Positions 35,201 to 42,930 are shown, counted from the stretch's first letter. The stretch: DNA of 64,000 bases from JAWLHU01 sp049324875 (GCA_049324875.1 JBMONC010000053.1:124001-188000), one strand, 5' to 3'. Program-made: numbers and translations. The notes: generated by a model not told the origin, from the letters alone.

Positions 35201-35254
35201 CAGGGATATGGGCTCGGCCGTCCCTTACCGACCCTGCCAGACCAGGCCCAGTGA
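32210..35254 (+). CDS. c-di-GMP turnover protein: PAS-PAS-GAF-PAS-GGDEF-EAL
   Basis: 1014 residues from the ATG at 32210, which has GGAG 7 nt upstream; an in-frame ATG at 32177 lacks a site. Two membrane helices (about 10-27 and 41-56), PAS domains (about 70-185, 190-300 and 480-590), a GAF-type domain (about 315-470), GGDEF (about 600-760) and EAL (about 775-1010). The GGDEF signature is RLGADEFGIL, so one Gly is replaced by Ala and cyclase activity is doubtful. The EAL domain keeps EALLR, NLSG, EVTE, DDFGMGFSSL and VKIDGSF and should be an active c-di-GMP phosphodiesterase, with AEWVED in place of the usual AEGVET. Expression is predicted to need sigma-54. Confidence 0.95.
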   Translation: MIQRRRAFLWSLSFLYILTLFLWIFISDEVLAQHHDLLKEIPLVLLLGIGFYLTSRWLINRLGAAEAELRCFVERIPVPVIAIDHEGRIVSWNPAATQVFGWTAEEVTGEYNPLVPTDRRSYYEESLSKVLDGEVLIGHPVKARRKDGSWVDVAVYTTPVFGRESGSPRFYAVLPDVTEERRSRAVLERYRALVENTREIVLFVRQADGRIIDANNAALKAYGYTLEQITQLTIMELRAPETLPILEPQLARAGREGIAFETLHRRRNGRSFPVEVYSTGVESEGGRVLMSLIRDITSHRMREETNRLLTEVDHRILQNEPLEVVLSSLVQGIAKLYRSDLVWIGSKKPTGEIEVQAATGVGIELLTGDCLRWDLPDEMSCPSALTLRRGTVQSGRIGDLKGINPAWLEIAQGYSLQSYLSIPLMSRGEVIGVMTMLDRHPDSFDPQRVADLQLFASQVALSILTAESQSRIRLQTIALQAADNAVVITDRTGTIQWVNDAFSRITGYSREEAVGQTPRILKSNRHADAFYAAMWQTIRAGRVWRGEIQNRRKDGSIYFEEMTVTPVRDLAGEITHFIAIKQDTSDRKRQEEQISYLARRDALTGLPNRHSFEEALAVAVLRAKEGKVSTLMLVDVDHLTLVNGVYGYTVGDHLLTAVAQRLRSLIRPGDMAARLGADEFGILVDGIGESDARALAEEIRQAVAELKVRPGEHLLETSVSMGVVSVDGLLGWQELLAVASRTLDEAREQGCNRVLFCSTTGDGGAVTENARMVVHVKEALNSGLFHLYYQPVVRLTTGQTDHFEALLRMRGPDGSLLTPAAFLPAAEYYGLMPQIDRWVLGTVVGELRRRPELRCFVNLSGQTLVDDQALTYMETLLREAGQGICSRLCLEVTERSAVHDVIQAQQWMNRLIELGCRFALDDFGMGFSSLAYLRALPTHFVKIDGSFVRNLQEDPANRAMVQAICAISHTFGKMVVAEWVEDPSTATTLQELGVEYGQGYGLGRPLPTLPDQAQ

Positions 35255-35257
35255 ATC

Positions 35258-35298
35258 TGTAAGACCCCACCGGGCCCTCTGGCCGGTGGGGTCCTGTC
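35258..35298. terminator. Bidirectional terminator
   Basis: GACCCCACCGG (35263-35273) pairs with CCGGTGGGGTC (35283-35293) between convergent genes. Confidence 0.75.
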
Positions 35299-35761
35299 AT
35301 CTCCCTTTCGCCGGGATGCGCCGCACAGCGGTGGTGCCGGCAAAGCGGAGCGCATCCTCTGCCATGGGGCGGATTCGCTCGTCCAGCTCGCCGGGCGCCA
35401 GCCAACGGTACTCCACATGCTCATGGGAAAGGCGGAGCGGGCCTCCGACCAGCCGGCAGCGAAAGACGGCCACGTAGGCGGATGACGGCTCGTGGTAGTA
35501 CATCCCCGTGAACCCCTCAATCTCCACCGGCACGCCCAACTCCTCCTGACACTCCCGCCGCACCCCCTCGTCAACATGCTCCCGGGCGTTGAGCCCGCCG
35601 CCCGGAAGCTGCCAGGCATCAGCGAAGCGGGAGCGGACCACCAGCACCCGCCCCTGCTGATCAGCGATGACCGCATGGGCCCCCAGCTTGCGCGGGTTGA
35701 GCTTGAGGAACAGATCATAGGCGATGTGCACCAGGGTATAGTAAACATTCCGCATCTTCAT
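35297..35761 (-). CDS. Nudix hydrolase
   Basis: 154 residues. The Nudix box is complete: GGGLNAREHVDEGVRRECQ followed by EELGV, giving Gx5Ex7REUxEExGU. GAGGAG lies 6 nt before the ATG. Hydrolyses a nucleoside diphosphate linked to some moiety; substrate unknown. Divergent from the PEP-synthase-like gene with a 50-bp gap. Confidence 0.93.
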   Translation of the reverse strand: MKMRNVYYTLVHIAYDLFLKLNPRKLGAHAVIADQQGRVLVVRSRFADAWQLPGGGLNAREHVDEGVRRECQEELGVPVEIEGFTGMYYHEPSSAYVAVFRCRLVGGPLRLSHEHVEYRWLAPGELDERIRPMAEDALRFAGTTAVRRIPAKGR

Positions 35762-35811
35762 GTGCAGCTCCTCACAGACATGGGGTATGATGGGGGCAAG
35801 GAGGGTGCCGC

Positions 35812-38565
35812 GTGACCTACATCTTGACCTTTGCCGAAGCCTTGGAGGCCGGCCCGACCACCGTGGGGGGGAAGGGATGGAACCTGGGGCGACTAGCTCA
35901 CTTCGGCTTTCGGATTCCCCCCGGCTGCGTGATCAGCGTCCATGCCTATACCGCCTTTATCCACCTGAACGGCCTCGCAGGGGAGATCGCAGCGCTGGCC
36001 CCGCTCACCGCCGATGAGGCCGCCACGGAGGAGGCGGCGGAGCGGCTGGCCCGCCTGCGCGGGAGGATCGAGGGCGGCCGCCTGCCCGAAGGTCTGCTCG
36101 AGCAGCTGCGGTCGAAGCTGACCGGGGTCGGGATTGACTCGCACGAACCGGTGGCCGTCCGCTCATCCGCCACGGCGGAGGACTCGGCCGCCGCCTCCTT
36201 TGCAGGCATCCACCGCTCCTTCCTGAACGTGATCGGCGATGCCATGCTGACCGATGCCATCCGAGGCTGTTATGCTTCCCTCTGGACCCCCACCGCTCTC
36301 ACCTACCGCCGGCGGATGGGCATGACCGATGAGCAGGTCGGGGCGGCGCTGGTGGTCCAGAAGCTGATCCCGGCCCTCTACGCAGGGATCGCCTTTACCG
36401 CCGACCCCGTCACCGGCCGCCGCGACCGGGTGGTGGTCAACGCCTCCTACGGGCTGGGCGAGGCGGTGGTAGCCGGCTCGGTGGAGGCGGACGAGTACCA
36501 CCTGCACATCGATCACGCGGGGCCGGTGAAGCTGGTGGGCGGCCGGATCGGGCTGAAGCACCAGGCGGTGCGGCCCGCCATCGACGGCGGCACGGTGACC
36601 GAGGGCGTGGGGTACGCCGAGCGGTCCGAGCCGGTGCTGGCCAAGCCCCAATTGGAGGAGCTGGCCCGCATCGCCCGGCGGATCCAGGACACCCTGGGCG
36701 ATGGCTACCAGCCCCAGGACGTGGAGTGGTGCCACGACGGCTGGCACCTCTACATCACCCAGTCCCGGCCGATCACAGCGCTGCCGGAGGCCACCTTCCC
36801 GGAGCTGGCCGGCCAGCCCACCATCTGGTCCAACGCCAACCTGAAGGATGCCCTGCCAGGGGTGCAGTCCCCGCTGGGATGGTGGTTCAACTCGCTGACC
36901 GTGGAAGTCCTGCTCCGCCAGATATTTTGGCGCGGGGGCTACACCTTCCCCGAGGGCCTGAACTGGAGCCGGCTGCACAACGGGCGCATCTATATGAACC
37001 TCTCTGCCCTCCAGTGGGCGGCCTACGATGCCTTTGGCTGGCTCCCCGCCGAGACAAACCGGGCGCTGGGCGGCCATCAGCCCGAGATCTGGGTGCCAAA
37101 GCCGGCTTCGTTCCTCTCCGCCACCGGGCGGAAGCGGTTCGCCCGGCTCTCCCGGATGGGGCTGGTGCTGCGCAGGGCGGCCAGGACGGCGGAGGCCTCC
37201 TTCAAGAAGGTCTGGGACTGGTGCGCCGAGTTTGAGAACCGGCCCCTGCCCGCCCGCGCCCATGAGCTGGAGCTGCTGCACCGGCTCTGGGAGGTGGAGA
37301 AGCAGCGCAGGGAGTTCCTGCCCGAGACGATGATCCACAACGTGGGGGGCCTCTGGTCCTCCCGGCTGGCACAGATGCTGGAGAAGCGGTTCCCGGGCCG
37401 GGGGCTCGCCCTCACCTCCGCCCTGCTGGCTGGCTCGGAGGAGATCACCTCCGCCGAGGTGGGCTACCGGCTGGTGGAGATCGCCCGCCTGGCTGAGCAG
37501 GAGCCCGGGGTGAGGGAGTTCTTCCTGGGCGGGGGTGACCTGGACTCGTGGCGGACCGCCCTGCGGGGAACCAGGACTCATGCCGCCCTGGAGCAGTTCC
37601 TGAAGGAGTTCGGCCACCGCGGAATCTACGAGATGGAGTTGATGAACCCCCGCTGGTCGGAGGACCCCAGCTACCTGCTGGAGACGATCCGGGGCCACCT
37701 GCAGGAGGGCCTGCCCGAGCAGGATCCGCGGGAAGCCGCCCGGGCCAAGCGGCTGGCTGCCGAACAGGAGGTGGCCGCCGCGCTCAGCCTCTCCCCCGTC
37801 TCCCCGCTCTACCGGTACCTGTTGCGGAAGGCGCGGGAGGCGATGCGGCTCCGGGAGGGGGCCAAGTCTGCCCTGGTGCGGCTGGTGAGGCCGGCCCGCC
37901 TGACCGCTCTCGCCATCGGGAAGCGGCTGCATGCCAGGGGGATCCTGGAGGCGCCCGAGCAGGTCTTCTTCCTGACCGGCGATGAGCTTGCCACCCTGCT
38001 CTCCCAGCAGTGGGACGGCACCGGCATCGGCAGCACCATCGCCCATCGGATGGCGCTGCGGGCCCGCTGGGAGTCGCTGCCGGCCCCCGACGTGCTGATG
38101 GGCGACCGGGCGGTGGTCAACCTCCGGGCTGACCTGACGGAGGGGGGCTTCCAGCGCACGGCGCCGGGCGAGGCGGCCCAGCGGGCGGCCCGCCCCGGGG
38201 GGGAGGGCGAACTCCAGGGCGTGGCGGTCTCCAGCGGCCAGGCCCGGGGCCCGGCCCGGCTGATCGGCCACCCGGGCGAGGGGCACCGCCTGAAGAAGGG
38301 GGATGTGCTGGTGGCACCCTCCACCGACCCGGCCTGGACGCCGCTCTTCCTGCGCGCCTCCGCCGTGGTGATGGAGGTGGGGGGCTACCTCTCTCACGGG
38401 GCGATTGTGGCCCGGGAGTACGGGATCCCCGCCGTGGTCAACGTCGCCGGGGCGATGACCGCCCTGCACGAAGGGCAGATGCTTCACGTGGACGGGGAGA
38501 CCGGCCTGGTCCGGCCTGTCCCGGAGGGCGGCCAGGGCCGCACCGGACAGAACACCGGTGCATAG
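35812..38565 (+). CDS. PEP synthase / rifampicin phosphotransferase-like enzyme
   Basis: 917 residues from GTG at 35812, 7 nt behind AAGGAGG. N-terminal PPDK/PEPS ATP-grasp domain (GGKGWNLGRL, VAVRSSATAEDSAAASFAG, VQKLIPALYAGIAFTADP, YITQSRPIT, to about 330), a long middle region without a PEP/pyruvate-binding TIM barrel (about 340-780), and a C-terminal swivelling domain with the phospho-His motif GGYLSHGAIVAREYGIPAVV. ATP-grasp, variable substrate domain and His domain in this order is the layout of rifampicin phosphotransferase (Rph, about 865 residues) and of related antibiotic or small-molecule phosphotransferases; true PEP synthase would have a different C-terminus. Drug substrate is inferred only. 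Confidence 0.85.
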   Translation: MTYILTFAEALEAGPTTVGGKGWNLGRLAHFGFRIPPGCVISVHAYTAFIHLNGLAGEIAALAPLTADEAATEEAAERLARLRGRIEGGRLPEGLLEQLRSKLTGVGIDSHEPVAVRSSATAEDSAAASFAGIHRSFLNVIGDAMLTDAIRGCYASLWTPTALTYRRRMGMTDEQVGAALVVQKLIPALYAGIAFTADPVTGRRDRVVVNASYGLGEAVVAGSVEADEYHLHIDHAGPVKLVGGRIGLKHQAVRPAIDGGTVTEGVGYAERSEPVLAKPQLEELARIARRIQDTLGDGYQPQDVEWCHDGWHLYITQSRPITALPEATFPELAGQPTIWSNANLKDALPGVQSPLGWWFNSLTVEVLLRQIFWRGGYTFPEGLNWSRLHNGRIYMNLSALQWAAYDAFGWLPAETNRALGGHQPEIWVPKPASFLSATGRKRFARLSRMGLVLRRAARTAEASFKKVWDWCAEFENRPLPARAHELELLHRLWEVEKQRREFLPETMIHNVGGLWSSRLAQMLEKRFPGRGLALTSALLAGSEEITSAEVGYRLVEIARLAEQEPGVREFFLGGGDLDSWRTALRGTRTHAALEQFLKEFGHRGIYEMELMNPRWSEDPSYLLETIRGHLQEGLPEQDPREAARAKRLAAEQEVAAALSLSPVSPLYRYLLRKAREAMRLREGAKSALVRLVRPARLTALAIGKRLHARGILEAPEQVFFLTGDELATLLSQQWDGTGIGSTIAHRMALRARWESLPAPDVLMGDRAVVNLRADLTEGGFQRTAPGEAAQRAARPGGEGELQGVAVSSGQARGPARLIGHPGEGHRLKKGDVLVAPSTDPAWTPLFLRASAVVMEVGGYLSHGAIVAREYGIPAVVNVAGAMTALHEGQMLHVDGETGLVRPVPEGGQGRTGQNTGA

Positions 38566-38590
38566 GATGCCCTGGAGGTGTCAAGAGATC

Positions 38591-39190
38591 ATGCCGCATC
38601 AGTACCTGCGTGCCGTTGAGCCCATCGTGGCCCACGGCCTTCGTGAACTGTCGGTGGAAGGGGCCTCTGTGGAGCACACCCTTCGGGAGATCGCCCTCAT
38701 GTCCGCCATGGTTGGCGCCGGGCTCAGCCCCACCAGCGCGATCCGGCAGGTGGAGGCAGCAGAGCCTCAACTGCTGGGTCTGCACCCCGGCGAGATCGTG
38801 GAGCCCTACCATGTCGGCGGCATGGCCGCCCCCTATGGCAAGGACCTGGGCACCGCGATGCCCTACGGGAAGGGCGTTGGCGCCTACGGTAAGGTTCCGG
38901 GTGCCTACGGGAAGGGCACTGGTGCCTACGGGAAGGGCGTCGGAGCCTACGGCAAGGTTCCCGGCGCCTACGGCAAGGTTCCCGGCGCCTACGGCAAGGT
39001 TCCCGGCGCCTACCGGAAGGGCGTCGGCGCCTACGGCAAGGTTCCCGGCGCCTACGGGAAGGACTTCGGTGCCTATGGGAAGGGCGTCGGCGCCTACGGA
39101 CAGGTCCCTGCCGCTTACGGTGCCGGCGCAGGATATTATGGAACGAGCATGGCTCCAACCACGGTCACCCCGTACATGGGGTATCGGTAA
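38591..39190 (+). CDS. Gly/Tyr-rich heptad-repeat protein (AYGKVPG repeats)
   Basis: 199 residues from ATG at 38591. The N-terminal 80 residues are ordinary helical sequence (YLRAVEPIVAHGLRELSV, SAMVGAGLSPTSAIRQVE); residues 91-181 are 13 tandem seven-residue units of the form AYGK-x-x-G, mostly AYGKVPG or AYGKGVG; the end is YYGTSMAPTTVTPYMGYR. No signal peptide. The composition recalls elastin-like and spore-coat structural proteins, rich in Gly, Tyr and Lys, and Tyr/Lys-rich proteins can be cross-linked in spore coats. No family was recognised. It lies 25 nt behind the PEP-synthase-like gene on the same strand. Confidence 0.8.
   Translation: MPHQYLRAVEPIVAHGLRELSVEGASVEHTLREIALMSAMVGAGLSPTSAIRQVEAAEPQLLGLHPGEIVEPYHVGGMAAPYGKDLGTAMPYGKGVGAYGKVPGAYGKGTGAYGKGVGAYGKVPGAYGKVPGAYGKVPGAYRKGVGAYGKVPGAYGKDFGAYGKGVGAYGQVPAAYGAGAGYYGTSMAPTTVTPYMGYR
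38861..39133 (+). repeat. 21-bp tandem repeat encoding AYGKVPG units
   Basis: Thirteen in-frame 21-bp units based on GCCTACGGCAAGGTTCCCGG. Adjacent units differ at third positions and at the x-x pair, so the array has diverged; three consecutive copies near 38950-39015 are almost identical and may be recently expanded. Confidence 0.9.
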
Positions 39191-39196
39191 ACGAGC

Positions 39197-39226
39197 GGAC
39201 GCAGGCATGGCCTGCGTCCCTCTTCC
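39197..39226 (+). terminator. Terminator after the repeat-protein gene
   Basis: GGACGCAGGC (39197-39206) pairs with GCCTGCGTCC (39210-39219), followed by CTCTTCCTT. Confidence 0.7.
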
Positions 39227-39310
39227 TTACCGGCAACTCTGCTCCAGGTCTGTCACCGGGCTGTCCACATACCCGATCGCCTGCCGGATCGGCTCCAGGG
39301 TGGTCTCCGA

Positions 39311-40114
39311 CTAGACCAACCCCATGCGTTCGAGGGCGTCGACCACCCCGAGGCCCGGCCCGCCCTCGGCCACGTAGGTGGCCGCCCGCTTCACCTCATC
39401 GGGGGAGTGGGTCATGGCGAAACTGGTCCCCGCCCATTCGATCATGGCCAGGTCGTTATAGGCGTCGCCGACCGCCATCACCTGCTCCCGGGGGATCCCC
39501 AGTTCCCGGGCGATGTAGGCCAGGGCATGACCCTTGGTCGCCCGCTCGCTGGTGATCTCCAGGAACTTCGGGATCGAGGAGGTGACATGGCAGGAGGGGC
39601 CGACCAGCGCTTTGATCTCCGGTCGCAGTGCCTGAACCGCCTCCGGGGTGTCGACGATCAGCATCTTGGTGGAGGCCTTGGAGAGCCAGCGGGAGAGGGA
39701 GCCGACCGCATGCACCTTTACCCCGGCGATCGCGGCGTAGTCCCGGGCCTTCTCTGTCAACTCCGCCACGTAGAGCTCATCATCCACGTAGGCGTTCAGG
39801 TGGAGCCCACGGTCCTCACAGAAGGCGGCCAGCCGCCTGCAGGTCTCCAGCGGCAGCGGCTCGTGGTACAGGTTCTTGCCCGAGGGGTAGTCCCAGACCG
39901 CGGCGCCGTTATAGGTGCCGATCGGCAGGTTCTCCAGCCCCAGTTCCCGGGCATAGCGGGTCGTAGACTGGTACATCCGCCCGGTGTTCAGCACCACCTT
40001 GACCCCGCGGGACATGGCGCTGCGGACCGCCTCCCGGGTCCGCTCCGGTATCGCATGATCAGCGTTGAGCGTGGTGCCGTCCAGATCGAGCGCGACAAGC
40101 TTGATGGCAGCGAT
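39311..40114 (-). CDS. Cof-type HAD phosphatase with apparent non-canonical start
   Basis: 267 residues if translated from ATC at 40114. The conserved catalytic motif KLVALDLDGTTLNAD lies upstream of the first normal start codon (ATG at 40015), so a start at 40015 would remove the nucleophile Asp. The only codon at a proper distance (9 nt) from the AAGGA site is ATC, so either ATC is used or a sequencing error changed ATG. Other motifs: LNTGRMYQS, the Lys region TSERATKGHALAYIA and GDAYNDLAMIEWAG. It is at the end of the yvl-like operon, overlapping nothing and only 2 nt from the previous stop. In-frame protein-like sequence continues for 28 codons after its stop. Confidence 0.85.
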   Translation of the reverse strand: MAAIKLVALDLDGTTLNADHAIPERTREAVRSAMSRGVKVVLNTGRMYQSTTRYARELGLENLPIGTYNGAAVWDYPSGKNLYHEPLPLETCRRLAAFCEDRGLHLNAYVDDELYVAELTEKARDYAAIAGVKVHAVGSLSRWLSKASTKMLIVDTPEAVQALRPEIKALVGPSCHVTSSIPKFLEITSERATKGHALAYIARELGIPREQVMAVGDAYNDLAMIEWAGTSFAMTHSPDEVKRAATYVAEGGPGLGVVDALERMGLV

Positions 40115-40116
40115 GG

Positions 40117-40494
40117 CTAATCATCCTTCTTCTTATCTTCCTTGTTGATGAGGCTGTGGAGCAGAGAGCTTGCCACGGCATAGATGATCGACGCCAGGAC
40201 GGCGTTCCAGAAGCCGCCGACGGTGAACCCGACCACCAGATGGCTGGTCAGCATCATCATCAGGGCGTTGATCACCAGGGCGAAAAGACCGAAGGTGAGG
40301 CAGGTGATGGGCAGGGAGAGCAGCTTCAGGATCGGCCGCACCGTCAGGTTCAGGAGGGAGAGGATCACCACGGCCACGGCAGCCGCCTCAAAGCCCTCCA
40401 CGGAGAAGCCCGGGAGGATCCCCAGCGAGGGTGCGACGTAGGCGATCCCGAGCAGGGTCAGGGCGTTGGCCGCCCAGCGCAGCAGCAACCTCAT
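40117..40494 (-). CDS. YvlD-like four-helix membrane protein (phage holin family 4 superfamily)
   Basis: 125 residues with four membrane helices (AANALTLLGIAYVAP, GFEAAAVAVVILSLLNL, LPITCLTFGLFALVINALM, FWNAVLASIIYAVASSLL) and a charged tail. The NLTVRPILKLLSLPITCLTF segment is typical of the YvlD family. In Bacillus subtilis yvlD belongs to the SigW-controlled yvlABCD operon with yvlB; a YvlB-type DUF4097 gene is also present here. Confidence 0.9.
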   Translation of the reverse strand: MRLLLRWAANALTLLGIAYVAPSLGILPGFSVEGFEAAAVAVVILSLLNLTVRPILKLLSLPITCLTFGLFALVINALMMMLTSHLVVGFTVGGFWNAVLASIIYAVASSLLHSLINKEDKKKDD

Positions 40495-40597
40495 CGATAC
40501 CAGCCTCCTCGACCAGTTCGTTTCGCTAATCGAATCGATATTCCCTCTTCAGAGAAAGAGACCGGCGTCCCACCCGTAGGACAGCCGGTCCCGCCTG

Positions 40598-40942
40598 CTA
40601 GGGATCGAGCCAGATCTCAATCTTCCGGTTCTCCTCGCTGAACTCCATCACCTTGCCGGTCATGCCGCTCTCGACCAGTTGGGCCAGCTGCTCGATATCC
40701 AGCCGCGCCGATCCCAGCTCCACGTTCAGCATCGGAATGGAGAGCACCCAACGAACCAGCCCGACCCCCAGGGAGAAGTTGGTGACCTTGCGGCCATCCA
40801 CGATGTGAACCCGCAGGTGGGTCGCCTTGGGGCCCCGGGGCTTCGGGGCGTTCTCCAGGGCATCCAGCAGGTTGGTCGCCTCCTCGGCGGAGACCTTGCC
40901 CTCTGCCACCATCCTGAGAATCTGCAGCCGCTCGTCGCTCAC
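40598..40942 (-). CDS. SHOCT-like domain protein
   Basis: 114 residues from GTG at 40942. The N-terminus LQILRMVAEGKVSAEEATNL is the short helical-hairpin (SHOCT-like) motif shared with four other operon products. The rest is a beta-rich domain (THLRVHIVDGRKVTNFSLGV) of the kind seen in YvlB-related short proteins. Starts 2 nt after the DUF4097 gene stop. Confidence 0.85.
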   Translation of the reverse strand: MSDERLQILRMVAEGKVSAEEATNLLDALENAPKPRGPKATHLRVHIVDGRKVTNFSLGVGLVRWVLSIPMLNVELGSARLDIEQLAQLVESGMTGKVMEFSEENRKIEIWLDP

Positions 40943-40944
40943 GG

Positions 40945-42123
40945 CTACCCCTCCTCCCCATCCAGCGCCCGCAGGATCTGCTCAGCCTCCTCGACGGTGA
41001 GCTTCCCTTCCCGGACCATCTGGAGGATGCGGGTCAGCTGCTCGCTCTGCTCCAGGGCGGGATCATCCTTCACCAGCTCGGCCAGCCGGGCCGCCGCCAC
41101 CTCCGGGTCCGAGGAGGCATCCGCACCCTGCAGCGGCCTCAGGCTGACCGAGCCGCTGCCGGTCTCGATCACAAAGGTGGGTCCACCGGCGCCCATCACG
41201 GCGCGGATCTCCTCATCCTCCTGCCGGAGGACCCGCACCGGCAACCCGCCGAAGTCGACCCGGCCGTGGGTCTCCATCTCCAGGTTCAGCCCGGCATCGG
41301 GCGGGAGGGTGAGGGCGACCCGGCCCGACCCGGTCTCCACCTTCAGGTCGCCATGGGGGTGAACCCGCAGAAGCTCTAGCTCCACCCCGCCCGAGCCGGT
41401 CTCCACGCTCAGCGACCGGACGTCCAGCGCCTGCATGCGGACCGAGCCGGAGCCGGTCTCCACATCCAGATCATCGGCGACGATGCGGCTGGCGACGATG
41501 GAGCCCGAACCGCTTTCAAGCTTGACGCCGCCCTCCACATCCGCCGCGGCGATGGAGCCGGAGGCGGTCTCCACCTCCAGGCCACGGCCGACCCGCCGGA
41601 CCGCCACGGAGCCGGAGCCGGTCTGGAGCCGGACGGGCCCCAGGGCGGCCTCCAGGTCAATGCGGCCGGAACCGGTCTCCGCCGTGACGGGACCGTTCAC
41701 CTCGCGGAGTTGCACCGAGCCGCTCCCCGACTCGATCTGGGCCCGCCCCACCCCGACCAGGGTGACCCGGCCGCTGCCGCACTCGAGCTCCACCGGCCCG
41801 GCGGTCCGCTCCACCGCCACGGGCCCGGAGCCCGACTGGATCTCCACCCGGCTCCCCACCGGCACGGTCAGCTCCAAATCCAGGAGGGTGTCCCGGTTGA
41901 AGAGGCCCAGGATGCCCGCGCGGTATGGCTTCACCATCAGTCTGATGCCGTTGGTGCCCACGGCGACCTCCAGCCGGTCCTCGATCCGCCCCTCGCCCGG
42001 CCAGGTGGCCTTCACCGTGACCGCCGGCTCCTCGGAGCCGGTGATGCGGACCGCCCCGTCCATCTGCTCCACCTTCACGCTGCAGGGACCCGAGACCGCG
42101 TATCGCTGCTGCCAACTCTGCAT
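40945..42123 (-). CDS. DUF4097 beta-helix protein with C-terminal SHOCT-like motif
   Basis: 392 residues, AGGAGG 8 nt before the ATG. After a short beta N-terminus, residues about 90-300 are a repetitive beta-helix made of ETGSGSV / ESGSGSI units about 20 residues apart, the DUF4097 (YvlB-like) signature. The C-terminus ends TRILQMVREGKLTVEEAEQI-type, i.e. the same helical hairpin that other operon products carry at the N-terminus. No signal peptide, so it is cytoplasmic or membrane-associated on the inner face. Confidence 0.9.
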   Translation of the reverse strand: MQSWQQRYAVSGPCSVKVEQMDGAVRITGSEEPAVTVKATWPGEGRIEDRLEVAVGTNGIRLMVKPYRAGILGLFNRDTLLDLELTVPVGSRVEIQSGSGPVAVERTAGPVELECGSGRVTLVGVGRAQIESGSGSVQLREVNGPVTAETGSGRIDLEAALGPVRLQTGSGSVAVRRVGRGLEVETASGSIAAADVEGGVKLESGSGSIVASRIVADDLDVETGSGSVRMQALDVRSLSVETGSGGVELELLRVHPHGDLKVETGSGRVALTLPPDAGLNLEMETHGRVDFGGLPVRVLRQEDEEIRAVMGAGGPTFVIETGSGSVSLRPLQGADASSDPEVAAARLAELVKDDPALEQSEQLTRILQMVREGKLTVEEAEQILRALDGEEG

Positions 42124-42135
42124 CCTCTACGCCTC

Positions 42136-42930
42136 CTAATACTGACCGATGCTCCCCTTCAGCCGGGCCCGCCGGTCGGCCAGGGTATAGATCGCCACGC
42201 CAATCACCAGCCAGAGCACCGAGGTGGCGGCCATCTGCACCAGCAGGTCGCCGAGCTCGCCCAGGCGGGCGCCCTCGATCGTCACCTTGCGCAGGGCCAC
42301 GATCCCGGCCGATATGGGCAGCGTCTGCCCGAAGTACCGAATCGTCCAGTGCATCTGCTCCAGCGGCATGACCGATCCGGAGAAGAAGAGGAAGAAGAAC
42401 TGGAGGAGCTGCATCACGTTCTGGGTCCGCTTGACCGTCAGGGTCAGTGCGGCCAGCATGAAGCCCCAGCCATACATCCCGGCCACCGCCAGGGGCAGGA
42501 TCACCGCCAGCTCCGGCAGCGGCAGCTTCAGGGTGATGCCCATCGTCACCATCGCCAGTGTCGCCGAGAAGGCCATGACCAGCAGCTGGCGGAAGAAATC
42601 GACCACCGAGCGGGCCAGGAAGACCCGGGTGACGCCCAGCGGGCTCAGGTAGAGGTGCTCCAGCGTCCCCGTGGCCGCCTCGTTGAAGTAGGACCAGCCC
42701 AGCACCCCCAGGCAGCCCATGGAGAGCTGCCAGACCAGGATGCCCACCAGGGCCGAGGCCTTCAGCTCGTTCGGCACCGCCTGACCGGCCATGGCGCCGC
42801 CCATGAAGACCATCATCAAGAAGATCAGGTAGACCGTGATGGCAAAGGAGAGCTCATTCGCCCAGTACCGCTTCATAATCGCCCAGCCGCGGGCGAACTC
42901 CGCCGCCAGGAGCGCCAGATGTCTACGCAC
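42136..42930 (-). CDS. ABC-2 type transporter permease
   Basis: 264 residues with about six membrane helices (FAITVYLIFLMMVFMGGAM, LLVMAFSATLAMVTMGITL, LAVAGMYGWGFMLAALTL, LLQFFFLFFSGSVMP, AATSVLWLVIGVAIYTL). The GTLEHLYLSPLGV segment is characteristic of ABC-2 permeases. Overlaps the ATPase gene by 8 nt. Substrate unknown. Confidence 0.92.
   Translation of the reverse strand: MRRHLALLAAEFARGWAIMKRYWANELSFAITVYLIFLMMVFMGGAMAGQAVPNELKASALVGILVWQLSMGCLGVLGWSYFNEAATGTLEHLYLSPLGVTRVFLARSVVDFFRQLLVMAFSATLAMVTMGITLKLPLPELAVILPLAVAGMYGWGFMLAALTLTVKRTQNVMQLLQFFFLFFSGSVMPLEQMHWTIRYFGQTLPISAGIVALRKVTIEGARLGELGDLLVQMAATSVLWLVIGVAIYTLADRRARLKGSIGQY

Noticed and set aside
38861..39133. Regular repeats as a possible CRISPR array
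   Set aside because: The unit is 21 bp, contiguous without spacers, in frame and coding.
38438..39208. Leftward 256-codon ORF with LPVGAGNLAVG repeats
   Set aside because: It is the antisense shadow of the AYGKVPG repeat gene; it has no ribosome binding site, crosses the end of the upstream gene, and the rightward frame has better context.
40117..40494. Phage-holin-like protein as a sign of a prophage
   Set aside because: It belongs to the YvlD family in a chromosomal operon; no other phage genes, att sites or integrase are present.
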